NCBI RefSeq assembly: GCF_002920915.1
Contig: NZ_PQVF01000005.1
Span: forward strand, 62,001 to 126,000
Direction: 5' to 3'
From: Solitalea longa
GTDB lineage: Bacteria > Bacteroidota > Bacteroidia > Sphingobacteriales > Sphingobacteriaceae
Length of the DNA: 64,000 nt
Below, one piece after another: positions 41,534 through 51,423 of this stretch (its first letter is position 1; every line of letters begins with the position of its first letter). The translations under genes were made by a program, and so were the position numbers. Below the pieces are notes generated by a model that saw only the letters and a list, made by a program, of their open reading frames with translations, did no database searches and was not told where the DNA came from.

Positions 41534-43696
41534 TTATAACAATCCAATTCTTAAACTCATATTTATTACTCTACCTTCGATTGGTGCCCACAACGGTTTA
41601 AATGTTGGATTTGTAATTGTACCGGTATATAATGACTCATATCTGCTTTGACGATAATCAAGTAGATTCTCCGTATTCAACACCAAGCTTACATACTTGC
41701 CAAATTTTCGCTCCACCATAGCAGCAAAAAAAACATATCCGGGAGTTTTACTCTCATTGTCTCTGTATTGCGAGCCAGTATATGAACCCTCCAGCCCAAA
41801 GCGCCAATGTTCTTCAAATTCCTTAACTAGCGTAAAAGCTACGCGATGCTTAGTAGTTAAAGGCAGGAACTGGTTAGTTGTCAGGTATTTTCTTTCAGCC
41901 ACCGTTAAAGTATACCCGGCATAAACCTCCCAACCGTTCAGTGTTAGCTGGATATAAGTATCCAGCCCTTTCGTGTTAATCGCTTTGGTGGCATTATTAA
42001 AAACCACCGATTCATCTGGCAATTGAATAGTGACAATGGGTTGCCTGACCTCGGTAAAGAAAAATGCGTGATTGATAAATAGGGAGGAGTTCTCTCCTAT
42101 TGTCTTTTTGTAATTCACTTCCGCATTATAGCCTAACGATCTTTCAGCCTTTATTCCGGCAGGCAATGGCTGAATGGTCTCTATCGGATAATCGATATTT
42201 TGTGGTGCCAATGGATTTGGCGATTTGTAACTGAAACCTATGCCTAGCCGGGCAGCCCAAACATCATTAAATCGATGCAATAAAGCAACTCTTGGCAAAA
42301 GAAAGTTTCCAAAATTGTCATGATCGCCTCTTAAGCCTAGTTCGAATGTTGAATTTCCGGGCAACCAGGCGGTGAAATGGGCGAAAGCCCCTATTGTATT
42401 GTTTTGAAAATTATTTAACGCGATTGGATCAGAAGGCAGTTTTTTGAAAAGGTTACCACTTACATTTAGTCCGGCAACCACGCTGTTTTTTGAAAACGGA
42501 ACCATTACTGCTGCTTCCGTAAAATAACTTACTTGTCTTCCCTTAAAATAAAGATCAGCAGTGCTTATCCCCCGGGTAAATGAACTTAAACTGGCTCTTA
42601 CACTTAGCCGGTCAGATTTGGCAAATGTATGATCTAAAGAAAGTTCAGCGGAATGACGATCAATGTTGTTCCGCTCAAAAAACCGGTGTATTTCATCTGA
42701 CTTATTGCCAATAACCTTCATATCACCGCCCAAGCGATTCTCGAAGGTCCCAGTATATCCAGCGATGATCTTGGTTTTTTCATTTGGATAAAAGAATAGG
42801 CGCGGGTGAACAACCACACTGTGAAGTGTTGGGACGTCCGAAAACCCGTCTTTATTTACGTCCGCGGCATTTTGGTGGGTTAGGCCTGTAAAGAACGTGT
42901 AGCCGAAGTGATTGTAGCGTTTTGAAGCATAAAGGTTGACATTACTTTCTTTAAGCGAAGTTTGATTTAGCGTTGCAACGGCCTCCTGCTGTTCTACAGG
43001 TTGCTTTGAAATAAGATTGATCAGTCCGCCTATGGCACCACTTCCATATAAAGTAGAAGCACAACCCTTGATCAGTTCTACCTGTTTTAAATCGAGCGGA
43101 GGGATTTGCAAGACTCCAAATCCTCCTGAAAAACCATCAAACAAGGGCACGCCATCTCTAAGCAGCTGAGTGTACCGGCCTTCCAGACCTTGAATTCGGA
43201 CATTCGCATTGCCCGACACTGCTGAAGATTGTTGAATTTGAATGCCGCTAACATCGCTAAGCAGACTTGCTATATTTCCGGGCTTGATGGTATTCTCTTC
43301 CTCTAACTCTTCCTTTCCTAACACCTCCACTTTTAATGGAGAATTTTCCATTCTCAGGTTATTTCGCGAAGAGGCAATAACAGTTACTTCCGCTAACTCT
43401 TTCTGTTTCGCTTTTAATAGTATCACATGCCAGGTTGTGTCGGGCAGGGTTATCTGAATTTCCTTAGCGTCATATCCTTCTAAAGAAAATACAATTAGAT
43501 GTTTGCCTGCCTGTAAATCAGAAAACAGTACTTTACCATTATCAGAACTTAATGAGCGCTTATTTTTCCCTTCACTTACAGAAACATTTACAATAGGCTG
43601 TTGGGAAAGAGAATCCTTTACTATTGCCCTAAAAACATGCTGAGCATGGGCATTTATGCTCATCAGCAGTAAAATGAGAAGGGTTACTTTATTCAT
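41534..43696 (-). CDS. TonB-dependent outer-membrane receptor
   Basis: A 720-residue receptor. A signal peptide (1-18) precedes a CarboxypepD_reg-like domain (about 19-95, FRAIVKDSLSQQPIVNVSV), a TonB plug (about 115-230, with VRIQGLEGRYTQLLRDGVPLFDG and LIKGCASTLYGSGAIGG) and a 22-strand-type barrel. Its plug and size match FecA/CirA/BtuB-like receptors for metal complexes or vitamins, not SusC. No SusD partner is present. It lies 57 nt after the sensor kinase gene and 6 nt before the PAP2 gene, so it is likely regulated by that two-component system. Substrate unknown. Confidence 0.93.
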   Translation of the reverse strand: MNKVTLLILLLMSINAHAQHVFRAIVKDSLSQQPIVNVSVSEGKNKRSLSSDNGKVLFSDLQAGKHLIVFSLEGYDAKEIQITLPDTTWHVILLKAKQKELAEVTVIASSRNNLRMENSPLKVEVLGKEELEEENTIKPGNIASLLSDVSGIQIQQSSAVSGNANVRIQGLEGRYTQLLRDGVPLFDGFSGGFGVLQIPPLDLKQVELIKGCASTLYGSGAIGGLINLISKQPVEQQEAVATLNQTSLKESNVNLYASKRYNHFGYTFFTGLTHQNAADVNKDGFSDVPTLHSVVVHPRLFFYPNEKTKIIAGYTGTFENRLGGDMKVIGNKSDEIHRFFERNNIDRHSAELSLDHTFAKSDRLSVRASLSSFTRGISTADLYFKGRQVSYFTEAAVMVPFSKNSVVAGLNVSGNLFKKLPSDPIALNNFQNNTIGAFAHFTAWLPGNSTFELGLRGDHDNFGNFLLPRVALLHRFNDVWAARLGIGFSYKSPNPLAPQNIDYPIETIQPLPAGIKAERSLGYNAEVNYKKTIGENSSLFINHAFFFTEVRQPIVTIQLPDESVVFNNATKAINTKGLDTYIQLTLNGWEVYAGYTLTVAERKYLTTNQFLPLTTKHRVAFTLVKEFEEHWRFGLEGSYTGSQYRDNESKTPGYVFFAAMVERKFGKYVSLVLNTENLLDYRQSRYESLYTGTITNPTFKPLWAPIEGRVINMSLRIGLL

Positions 43697-43753
43697 TTTC
43701 TTTATATCGAGATAAAGAAAAGACTCAATTCTGAAGTAATATTGGAGAGGAAA

Positions 43754-45031
43754 TTATTGAGAAGAAAAGCGATCTAACAACCTAATGACAAAAACATGTC
43801 GACCGTTTTTATACTGGTAAATGCATCGAAAATTTGCTACTTCGCAAATTTGCCTAACGATAGAAAGTCCTAAACCATTTCCATCCGTCTTTGTATCAGG
43901 ATGACGGTAAAAGCGCTGAAATACTTTCTCTTTGTCTAATTCAGGGAGTGAGGATGTATTTGAGATAACCAAAGAGCCTTCTTTTAAAGAAATATCGATA
44001 TCTCCTCCGGAGTAATTATACCGAACGGCGTTGTTTAACAAATTGCCAATGATGATTTCCGCCAGTTGACGATTAAAAGGAATCGTTAATTTTTCGATTT
44101 CAGTTTTAAAGACGAGATGATTTGCTGAAATTAATTCGGTCAATTCGTTTATTTTCTGTTTTAGGATCTCATCGAACTGAATTTCTTCATCTAATTCAAA
44201 CCGTTTTACTTCTATTTTGGTAAGCAGTAACAGTGACTGATTCAACCGCGAAAGTTTATTAACAAAGTGCTCCATTTCGAGCAGAGGTTCTGCATTATGT
44301 TCAAGCGAGCGCTCGTTCTGCATGAGCATTTCCAGTTTTGACCGAATTACTGCTAAGGGCGTTTGCATCTCATGAGCTGCATTTCCGGTAAACTCTTTTA
44401 GGATGGAGTAATCTTTCTGGGCCCTATCGGTCATGCTATTGAGGCTCTGATTCAAAAGCGAAAACTCATCAATGTCAGTAGCAGGTAAGTTTAGCGTTTT
44501 ATGGTCAGAGAGGTTATACGTTTTCACCTGTATCATGCTTTGATAAAAAGGCTGCCACAAACGGTTCAGAATAGTTCTATTTATTAAATAACCCACAAGC
44601 AGTATCAGGGCAATCATGCTCACCGTAACTAGTATTACCAGTTCTAACAGGTCTTCCGTTTCTACCTGCGACTTGCTAACGATTACTTCGTATGGTTTAC
44701 CTGAAACATTAATTTGAAAGGTTAATTCCCGCTGCCACTCAAGTTCTTTTTCGTGATCACTCCATTGTTTTACAGATCTGAATCCAGAAAAAGCTAAGGA
44801 ATCAGTTACACTTTTATAAACTATCTTCTGCCCATATGCAGGCAAAATTTCAGGTAACTGATGATGTTCTTTGGTGTATTGTACAATTTCTTGTTGTTCG
44901 GTTCTTAAGGTATCGTCAAGTTGTTTAAGCAGGATGTACTTCAGTACAAAATAAAAAGCTACGCTACCAACCAAAAAAATGAAGATTGACGCAGCAATGG
45001 TAATGCGGTTGTATTTAGTAGCTAGTTTCAC
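43754..45031 (-). CDS. Sensor histidine kinase
   Basis: A 425-residue membrane sensor kinase. Two membrane helices (about 8-32 and 129-150) flank a periplasmic domain of roughly 95 residues. A HisKA domain has phospho-acceptor His220 (GNAAHEMQTPLAVI), and a HATPase_c domain follows with LLNNAVRYN (N-box) and TDGNGLGLSIVRQI (G-box). Its start overlaps the end of the response-regulator gene by 4 nt. The signal is unknown, but it probably controls the TonB receptor and PAP2 genes downstream. Confidence 0.95.
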   Translation of the reverse strand: MKLATKYNRITIAASIFIFLVGSVAFYFVLKYILLKQLDDTLRTEQQEIVQYTKEHHQLPEILPAYGQKIVYKSVTDSLAFSGFRSVKQWSDHEKELEWQRELTFQINVSGKPYEVIVSKSQVETEDLLELVILVTVSMIALILLVGYLINRTILNRLWQPFYQSMIQVKTYNLSDHKTLNLPATDIDEFSLLNQSLNSMTDRAQKDYSILKEFTGNAAHEMQTPLAVIRSKLEMLMQNERSLEHNAEPLLEMEHFVNKLSRLNQSLLLLTKIEVKRFELDEEIQFDEILKQKINELTELISANHLVFKTEIEKLTIPFNRQLAEIIIGNLLNNAVRYNYSGGDIDISLKEGSLVISNTSSLPELDKEKVFQRFYRHPDTKTDGNGLGLSIVRQICEVANFRCIYQYKNGRHVFVIRLLDRFSSQ

Positions 45032-45705
45032 TGATCAGTAAATTTATAGCCCATACCATAAATACTTTGGATATAGTCGCGGGCGCCATAATGCAGTAAT
45101 TTTTTGCGTAGATTTTTTATGTGGGTATAAATAAAATCATAGTTATCTGCCAAATCCATGTCGTCGCCCCATAAATGTTCGGCTATTGTGTTCTTCGACA
45201 ATACCCTGTTTTTATTAACTATAAAATACAAAAGTAAATCGTATTCTTTCCGGGTAAGCACCAGCGTTTGTCCATTAATATTTACCGACTTAGCCAGTGT
45301 ATCGAGTTGAATTTCATGAAATGTTAACAAGCTGCTTCCGTATTGGCTTTTGCGGCGAATGATTGCTGCTATCCTTACACTTAATTCAGAAAGATGGAAT
45401 GGTTTAGTTAAATAATCGTCGGCACCAAGTTGAATGCCCTTTATTTTGTCATCCAGTTCATTTCGGGCTGATATAATGATCACGCCGTCTGTTTTATTTT
45501 GTTCCTTTAGCAATTGCAACAATAACAATCCATTACCGCCGGGCAGCATAATATCGAGTACGATGCAATCGTATTCGTAGCAACTAATCTTATCTGCAGC
45601 ATCCTGATAATTGTCAACCGATTCACATAAATATTGCTGTGAGGTAAGAAACTCCACGATGCTTTTATTTAATGAAGGTTCATCTTCAACGATAAGTAAT
45701 TTCAT
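45028..45705 (-). CDS. OmpR-family response regulator
   Basis: A 225-residue regulator. Its receiver domain (1-115) has acidic Glu7/Asp8, phospho-acceptor Asp51 (IVLDIMLPGG), and KPF near residue 102. The C-terminal OmpR/PhoB winged helix (about 125-225) has LTRKEYDLLLYFIVNKNRVL and a terminal GYKFTDQ. It overlaps the partner sensor kinase by 4 nt, so the two are translated together as the first genes of the cluster that ends with PAP2. Confidence 0.95.
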   Translation of the reverse strand: MKLLIVEDEPSLNKSIVEFLTSQQYLCESVDNYQDAADKISCYEYDCIVLDIMLPGGNGLLLLQLLKEQNKTDGVIIISARNELDDKIKGIQLGADDYLTKPFHLSELSVRIAAIIRRKSQYGSSLLTFHEIQLDTLAKSVNINGQTLVLTRKEYDLLLYFIVNKNRVLSKNTIAEHLWGDDMDLADNYDFIYTHIKNLRKKLLHYGARDYIQSIYGMGYKFTDQ

Positions 45706-45995
45706 GCCCCAATCTTTCGAGATAAAACAAATTAATAAATCTGGAGAAATTTGGGAGCAGAATCAAGCATAAAGGTGATTCTTTCTAAAACGAGTTAGTT
45801 TACTACAAGGTTAGTTAATTTGAATTGACTTAATCCTTAATAAACAACTGCAGCAATGGCCATTTTAAAAACTAGCTTATTGATTTTTAAAGTGATTTGA
45901 ACACTATCACGATTATCCACAATTGCTTGAAAATAAGTTAGTTTTAATCTTTTTTTAGTAAATTAATACTATTGATTTTAATCAAACTAACGCTT

Positions 45996-47510
45996 ATGGA
46001 TTACTTGGCTATTGCTCTTGCCTTAACTCCTGTTTTCCTACTCATTCTTTTACTTGGCTTTCTTAAGGTTTCGGGAGATAAAAGCGCCCTTTTCACACTA
46101 ATAACCACTATTGTATTAGCTGTTTTGGGCTTTAAATTTTCAATGGTGGCGGTTGGGCTATCCATCATTTTCGGCACACTTAAAGCTATTTTCCCCATCA
46201 TTTTAATCATCATTATGGCTATCTATAGCTATAATGTTTTGGTGTTTACAAAAAAAATGGAAGTTCTGAAGTTCCAGTTTTCTAACATCTCCACCGATAA
46301 AACCATCCAGGTTTTACTACTCACATGGGGCTTTGGTGGCTTATTAGAAGGCATGGCAGGCTTTGGAACAGCAGTTGCTATTCCGGCTGCTATTTTAATT
46401 GGACTGGGCTTCAAGCCGCTTTTTTCAGCATTGGTGAGTCTACTTTCAAACAGTGTACCTACCGCGTTCGGAGCGGTCGGCATTCCGGTAAAAGCAGTTG
46501 CCATAGAGATAGGGCACACAAACCTGCAGCATTTGGGTGCTGAAGTGGTTTTTCAACTGATCCCATTAATGGTTATCATTCCATTTATTATTGTAACATT
46601 AACGGATCCAAGCATGAAAGCTTTGCCCAAAAATATTGCACTTAGCGTAGTGGTAGGACTTGTATCAATTGCTGTTCAATATTTTTCCGTTATCTATATC
46701 GGAATAGAAACGCCCGCAATATTAGGCAGCATCGCTTCCATTATTGTAATTGTTATATGGGGTAAGCTTTCAGCAAAAAAAGACGATGACACCCTACTGC
46801 AAAGCAAAAGCAACAAAGAGATCATGAATGCCTGGTCCATTTACGGTCTGATCTTGTTGTTTATCATCGGTACTAGTCCATTGTTTAATTCTTTCAGAAC
46901 TTTTCTTCAATCCATCAGTGCCACTCCTATACATTTAACCATTAACGGTTCGGACAAGTTGATTAAAATATTCTGGTTGACCGATGGAGGAGTTTTGCTA
47001 TTCCTAGGAACTATTATTGGAGGATTGTTGCAAGGAGCAAAGCTAAGCGAACTATTTGATGTACTTTGGAAAAGCGTAATACAGTTGAAAAAGACATATG
47101 TAACTGTGATCTGTCTGATTGTCCTTTCTACTATCATGGATTTATCCGGAATGATAACCGTGCTAGGCATAGCCCTTGCCACGGCAACCGGAACATTCTA
47201 TCCATTCTTTGCACCAGCAATAGGTTGCTTAGGCGCTTTTTTAACAGGAAGCGATACTTCTTCAAATATTCTATTTGGAAAGCTGCAGGCAAATGTCGCC
47301 AACCACATTGGAGCCGAACCGAGCTGGTTTGCGGCCGCCAATACAGTTGGGGCCACAGGAGGCAAAATTATATCACCACAAAGTATAGCAATTGCTACCT
47401 CGGCCTGTAACCAACAAGGCAAAGAAGGTGATATTATGAAAAAAGCTTTGCCATATGCCATCTTTTATATTATTATAGCTGGCTTAATGGTGTATTTTTT
47501 TGGCAAATAA
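45996..47510 (+). CDS. lctP: L-lactate permease (LctP family)
   Basis: A 504-residue inner-membrane transporter of the lactate permease family, importing lactate and related hydroxy acids with protons. I start it at ATG 45996 (MDYLAIALAL), since the TTG further upstream would add eight residues of poor context. About 12-13 hydrophobic helices are visible; family signatures include LLEGMAGFGTAVAIPAAILIGLGF near residue 120, LSNSVPTAFGAVGIPV near 160 and FLTGSDTSSNILFG near 420. It is followed 17 nt later by a D-lactate dehydrogenase gene. Confidence 0.93.
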   Translation: MDYLAIALALTPVFLLILLLGFLKVSGDKSALFTLITTIVLAVLGFKFSMVAVGLSIIFGTLKAIFPIILIIIMAIYSYNVLVFTKKMEVLKFQFSNISTDKTIQVLLLTWGFGGLLEGMAGFGTAVAIPAAILIGLGFKPLFSALVSLLSNSVPTAFGAVGIPVKAVAIEIGHTNLQHLGAEVVFQLIPLMVIIPFIIVTLTDPSMKALPKNIALSVVVGLVSIAVQYFSVIYIGIETPAILGSIASIIVIVIWGKLSAKKDDDTLLQSKSNKEIMNAWSIYGLILLFIIGTSPLFNSFRTFLQSISATPIHLTINGSDKLIKIFWLTDGGVLLFLGTIIGGLLQGAKLSELFDVLWKSVIQLKKTYVTVICLIVLSTIMDLSGMITVLGIALATATGTFYPFFAPAIGCLGAFLTGSDTSSNILFGKLQANVANHIGAEPSWFAAANTVGATGGKIISPQSIAIATSACNQQGKEGDIMKKALPYAIFYIIIAGLMVYFFGK

Positions 47511-47527
47511 TTTAAAATTGCAATAAA

Positions 47528-49630
47528 ATGTTAGCTCCGGCCTATCAAAAGTTAAAAGATATTTTATCAGTTTCTATTGATCCAAAGCGGATTTTAACCA
47601 GTCCTTTGCAAACCCTTGCTTACGGAACCGATGCCAGCTTTTACCGGCTGATTCCGCAAATTGTAATTCTGGTTCGCAACGAAACGGAAGTAATTGAAAT
47701 TATTAAACAAGCCAAACTGCTAAACATTGCTTTAACCTTCCGTGCTGCAGGAACCAGTTTATCAGGACAGGCCATTACCGATTCAGTGCTGGTGGTTGCT
47801 ACCCATGGCTGGAAACAATTTGAACTTTCCAATAACAAGGAAAAAGTAAAATTGGAACCAGGTATTATTGGCGCAAAGGCAAATACACTGCTGGCACCTC
47901 ATGGTTTGAAAATTGGTCCGGATCCTGCTTCAATTGGAGCCGCCATGATCGGTGGAATTGTGGCCAACAACGCCAGTGGAATGTGCTGTGGAACGGCTCA
48001 AAATTCTTATCAAACAATAGCAGATATCCGCATTATACTAAGTGACGGAACCATTCTTGATACTTCCAAACCGGAAAGTGTTGCTTCATTTAAAAGTAGT
48101 CAGCCAGCTTTGATTGAAGAAATTGAAGCACTTAGGGACGAGATCAAAAATGATGATACTCTTTACCATCTTATTAAAAATAAGTTCAAAATTAAAAACA
48201 CCACAGGCTATAGCATCAATGCCTTAGTAGACTATCAGGACCCCATAGAGATCATTAAACACTTAATGGTAGGTTCAGAAGGAACACTTGCTTTTATTTC
48301 AAACGTTACCTTAAAAACGGTCATCGACGAAAAATACAAAGCCTGTTCGCTGATTATCTTTAACACGATTCAGGATGCCTGCAATGCCACTATTTTGTTA
48401 AAATCGAGTCCGGTGGCAGCGGTAGAATTGCTCGATAGAGAGTCCATCCGTTCAGTAGAAAATGATAATGATGCTCCCGACTTTTTCAAAACATTGCCCG
48501 AATCGGCCTGTGCCCTGTTGGTTGAATGCAGAGACAATGATTTTGCATTTTTAATTCAGAAGCAGGTTGAAATACGCGCGCAAATTCAATCGATTCCAAC
48601 GTTCTCGGATTATGAGTTCACCAGCGAGCCGAAGCAATATAATTTTAACTGGAAAGCCCGGAAAGGCTTATTGCCAACGGTTGGAGGACTAAGAAAAACA
48701 GGAACAACTGTTATTATTGAAGACATTGCCTTTCCATTACCTCAACTTGCGGATGCCAGCTTAGCCCTGAAAGATCTGTTTAAAAAATATGCATATCATG
48801 ATGCTGTATTGTTTGGACACGCACTGGAAGGCAACCTTCACTTTGTTTTCTCTCAGGACTTTTCAAATCAGGCTGAAATAGATCGATATGAGCAGCTAAT
48901 GTCGGAACTAGCGGAGTTAGTGGTGGATCGTTTTAATGGCTCTTTAAAGGCCGAACACGGAACCGGTAGAAACATGGCTCCTTTTGTAGAAAAAGAATGG
49001 GGAGCAGCCGCCTATACGATTATGAAACGGATCAAGAAGATCTTCGATCCAAACAATAAGATCAATCCTGATGTGCTGATCAATCCTGATCCAAAGGCCC
49101 ACCTCAAAAACCTGAAACCTTTGCCTGAATGCGACAGCATTGTAGATAAGTGCATGGAATGTGGCTTTTGCGAACCGCATTGTGTTTCGGAAGGAATGAC
49201 CTTATCTCCACGCCAGCGAATTGTTATTGCCAGGGAAATTAGCCGACTGGAAAGTTCAAAAGCCGACCCGGATCGACTGGCGGATATCAGAAAGGATGTT
49301 ACTTATCAATTAGACGAAACCTGCGCTACCGATGGACTTTGTGCATTGGCGTGTCCGGTAAATATTGATACGGGAAAATTTGTAAAAAAATGGCGCGCCA
49401 ACGAACTTGTGGATGGCAATAAAAAAGTTGCAGCCTACATTGGATCACACATGGCCGGAACAACGGCAACAGTACGAACAAGCCTCAAAATCATTCAAGT
49501 ATTCCACGCCATCTTGGGGACAACCATTTTAAAAGGCTTATCGAATGGTTTTCATTACATCACATTTGGCAAGGTCCCTAAATGGATTCCTGAAATGCCA
49601 AAAGGAGCCAGCAAAATAAACACGAAATAA
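47528..49630 (+). CDS. D-lactate dehydrogenase-type FAD oxidase with 4Fe-4S domain
   Basis: A 700-residue flavoprotein of the GlcD/Dld/YdiJ group that oxidises D-lactate (or a similar 2-hydroxy acid) at the membrane. A PCMH FAD-binding domain (about 35-265, FRAAGTSLSGQA, then MIGGIVANNASGMCCG), an FAD-oxidase C-terminal domain (about 270-520) and two ferredoxin-type cluster motifs (CMECGFCEPHC and CATDGLCALACP, about 540-620) are seen. The single-chain forms add a C-terminal cysteine-rich CCG domain; here that part is in the next gene. It is co-transcribed with the lactate permease. Confidence 0.92.
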   Translation: MLAPAYQKLKDILSVSIDPKRILTSPLQTLAYGTDASFYRLIPQIVILVRNETEVIEIIKQAKLLNIALTFRAAGTSLSGQAITDSVLVVATHGWKQFELSNNKEKVKLEPGIIGAKANTLLAPHGLKIGPDPASIGAAMIGGIVANNASGMCCGTAQNSYQTIADIRIILSDGTILDTSKPESVASFKSSQPALIEEIEALRDEIKNDDTLYHLIKNKFKIKNTTGYSINALVDYQDPIEIIKHLMVGSEGTLAFISNVTLKTVIDEKYKACSLIIFNTIQDACNATILLKSSPVAAVELLDRESIRSVENDNDAPDFFKTLPESACALLVECRDNDFAFLIQKQVEIRAQIQSIPTFSDYEFTSEPKQYNFNWKARKGLLPTVGGLRKTGTTVIIEDIAFPLPQLADASLALKDLFKKYAYHDAVLFGHALEGNLHFVFSQDFSNQAEIDRYEQLMSELAELVVDRFNGSLKAEHGTGRNMAPFVEKEWGAAAYTIMKRIKKIFDPNNKINPDVLINPDPKAHLKNLKPLPECDSIVDKCMECGFCEPHCVSEGMTLSPRQRIVIAREISRLESSKADPDRLADIRKDVTYQLDETCATDGLCALACPVNIDTGKFVKKWRANELVDGNKKVAAYIGSHMAGTTATVRTSLKIIQVFHAILGTTILKGLSNGFHYITFGKVPKWIPEMPKGASKINTK

Positions 49631-49638
49631 CAGTAAAA

Positions 49639-50355
49639 ATGAATGCAACCTCTGATTTAAAAGTTGTTTATTTTCCTTCGTGCATTAACCGAAGCATGGG
49701 GAAAAATAGTTTTCAAAGTGCTGACGACCTTCAACTGACGGCGCTAACCGAGCAGCTGTTGTCTCGTGCAGGTTTTACTATAATTTACCCCGAAGCACTG
49801 GATTCACACTGTTGTGGAATGCCGTTTTCGAGCAAAGGCTTTGCTGAGGCTAACCATGATAAATCAAAAGCATTAGAAAACGTTCTTCTAAAAGCTTCAG
49901 AAAATGGCAAATATCCAATCTTGTATGATATGAGCCCCTGTTTTTATCATTCGAAAGAAGAATTTCCGAAAACGTTAAAAATTGTGGATCCTATTGAGTT
50001 TATGCTCGATTACGTGATGCCACATTTGAACATAAAAAATAAGAAAGACACCATTGCTGTTTTCCCTGTTTGTTCAGTTAAAAAAATAGGTAAAACGGAA
50101 CAACTAAAAGCCTTGTCGCTCCTATGTGCAAATAATGTAACCATGATAGACAGCAATTGTTGTGGTTTTGCCGGTGACCGTGGCTTTCTTGTTCCTGAGT
50201 TGAATGAATATGGACTGCGTGAACTTAAAGAACAGATTCCGGTAAACTGCAACCAAGGTTATTCCACCAGCAGAACCTGCGAAATTGGTTTTGAAAAAAT
50301 GAGTGGAATTGATTTTAAATCGATCTTTTATCTTATTGAGGAAGTGACACGGTAG
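49639..50355 (+). CDS. CCG-domain (Fe-S) subunit of the D-lactate dehydrogenase
   Basis: A 238-residue protein with two copies of the cysteine-rich CCG domain that carries the heterodisulfide-reductase-type cluster. The motifs are HCCGMPFSSKGF in the first half and NCCGFAGDRGF in the second, each with flanking cysteines (YFPSC, DMSPC, FPVC). In single-chain homologues this domain is fused to the oxidase; here it is separate, 8 nt after that gene and in another frame. It probably passes electrons from the flavin/cluster protein to the quinone pool. Confidence 0.9.
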   Translation: MNATSDLKVVYFPSCINRSMGKNSFQSADDLQLTALTEQLLSRAGFTIIYPEALDSHCCGMPFSSKGFAEANHDKSKALENVLLKASENGKYPILYDMSPCFYHSKEEFPKTLKIVDPIEFMLDYVMPHLNIKNKKDTIAVFPVCSVKKIGKTEQLKALSLLCANNVTMIDSNCCGFAGDRGFLVPELNEYGLRELKEQIPVNCNQGYSTSRTCEIGFEKMSGIDFKSIFYLIEEVTR

Positions 50356-50359
50356 AATC

Positions 50360-51157
50360 TCACCCCACCACAGATCCGCAACTTAAATTAGCAACCGTAG
50401 CTGTAAAAGCGCTGGCTTTATCAGAGGCCAGAAACACTGCAGCATTAGCCACTTCCTGTAAGGTTGGTGAGCGTTGCAGTAATGTTCCGTTTTGCGAACC
50501 TTCTAATAATTCATTCAGTGACATCCCCATTAATCCGGCCCGGTTCATAAACACTTCCCTGCTATGCGAGCCTGCATAAACGGCTTCCGGGATTGCGTCA
50601 GGACGTAAACAGATCACCCTGATATTTGATGGCCCCAGCTCTCCTGCCAATTGTCGGGTTAAACCCTCAATGGCCGCACATGCTACACCAAATCCTCCAG
50701 CGTAACCATTGCTCATTAATGCACCAGGGGTGGAAATAGTTAGTATCACTCCCCTATTTGCTTTCACCATATAACGTGCGGCTGCAGTTGAAGTGTTAAA
50801 GTTTGAAGTAAGATAGGTTGTAATTGGAAAAGTAAAATCTTCTAAGCGCATAACCGCCAGCGGTGCGCCCTGCACATGATATACACCGGTACAATTAAAT
50901 GAGATATCTATGCTTCCCATTCGTTCAACAATATTGGCAAGATGATTTTCTACCGATTCATCCTCCAAGGTATCGAAGGAAGCCGCCTCTACATATCCAC
51001 CAAAGCTTTCAATTTGGGTAACCACATTTTCCAATTTGTCATGCTTTCGGCCAACAATAAAAACCTTGGCTCCTTCTTGGGCAAATGCCTTTGCGACGGC
51101 GCTGCCAATGGCTCCTGAACCTCCGTAGACAACCGCATTATTGTGTAATAAGAGCAT
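50360..51157 (-). CDS. SDR-fold protein with degenerate active site
   Basis: A 265-residue short-chain dehydrogenase fold. The nucleotide-binding motif GGSGAIG (about 14-20) and a supporting Ser in ILTIST are present. But the segment that should read YxxxK is GGFGVACAAIEG: Tyr is Phe and Lys is Cys, so the canonical catalytic pair is missing. The protein could still bind NAD(P) but is unlikely to be a normal oxidoreductase. It may be regulatory or use another residue. It is followed by a small conserved gene and convergent with the lactate operon. Confidence 0.85.
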   Translation of the reverse strand: MLLLHNNAVVYGGSGAIGSAVAKAFAQEGAKVFIVGRKHDKLENVVTQIESFGGYVEAASFDTLEDESVENHLANIVERMGSIDISFNCTGVYHVQGAPLAVMRLEDFTFPITTYLTSNFNTSTAAARYMVKANRGVILTISTPGALMSNGYAGGFGVACAAIEGLTRQLAGELGPSNIRVICLRPDAIPEAVYAGSHSREVFMNRAGLMGMSLNELLEGSQNGTLLQRSPTLQEVANAAVFLASDKASAFTATVANLSCGSVVG

Positions 51158-51168
51158 ATCGATAGTAT

Positions 51169-51423
51169 TTAGTTCACCAAAATTTCCGGAAATGAAAAAG
51201 GTACTTCATCAGCAAGAATTTCGATAGAAAACCCGAGCCGGTTTAATAATAGAATTAATTCTGAGGAGTTGATAAGTTCGTCGTTGCTTTCCACGCGGAG
51301 GATGCGATCACGATCCTGCAAATCGAAATTGGCCTTATATCCTTCGAAGGTTTTATGGATCAACTGTATCAGCCCAATGGCCTGATGCTCGATCCGGACA
51401 TTCGTTTTAAATACTTCTATCAT
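51169..51423 (-). CDS. Conserved small protein
   Basis: An 84-residue protein of unknown function. I start it at ATG 51423 (MIEVFKTNVRIEHQAIGLIQ); an upstream open frame exists but reads poorly. The C-terminal part holds NFDLQDRDRILRVES, a recurring pattern in small Bacteroidota proteins, then a helix-strand end. No membrane or signal segment. It sits 11 nt upstream of the SDR-fold gene and 129 nt from the AraC-type gene, and is probably co-transcribed with the SDR-fold gene. Confidence 0.7.
   Translation of the reverse strand: MIEVFKTNVRIEHQAIGLIQLIHKTFEGYKANFDLQDRDRILRVESNDELINSSELILLLNRLGFSIEILADEVPFSFPEILVN

Noticed and set aside
45972-45995. TTG start for the lactate permease
   Set aside because: ATG at 45996 gives the family-typical N-terminus; the extra eight residues from the TTG have no support.
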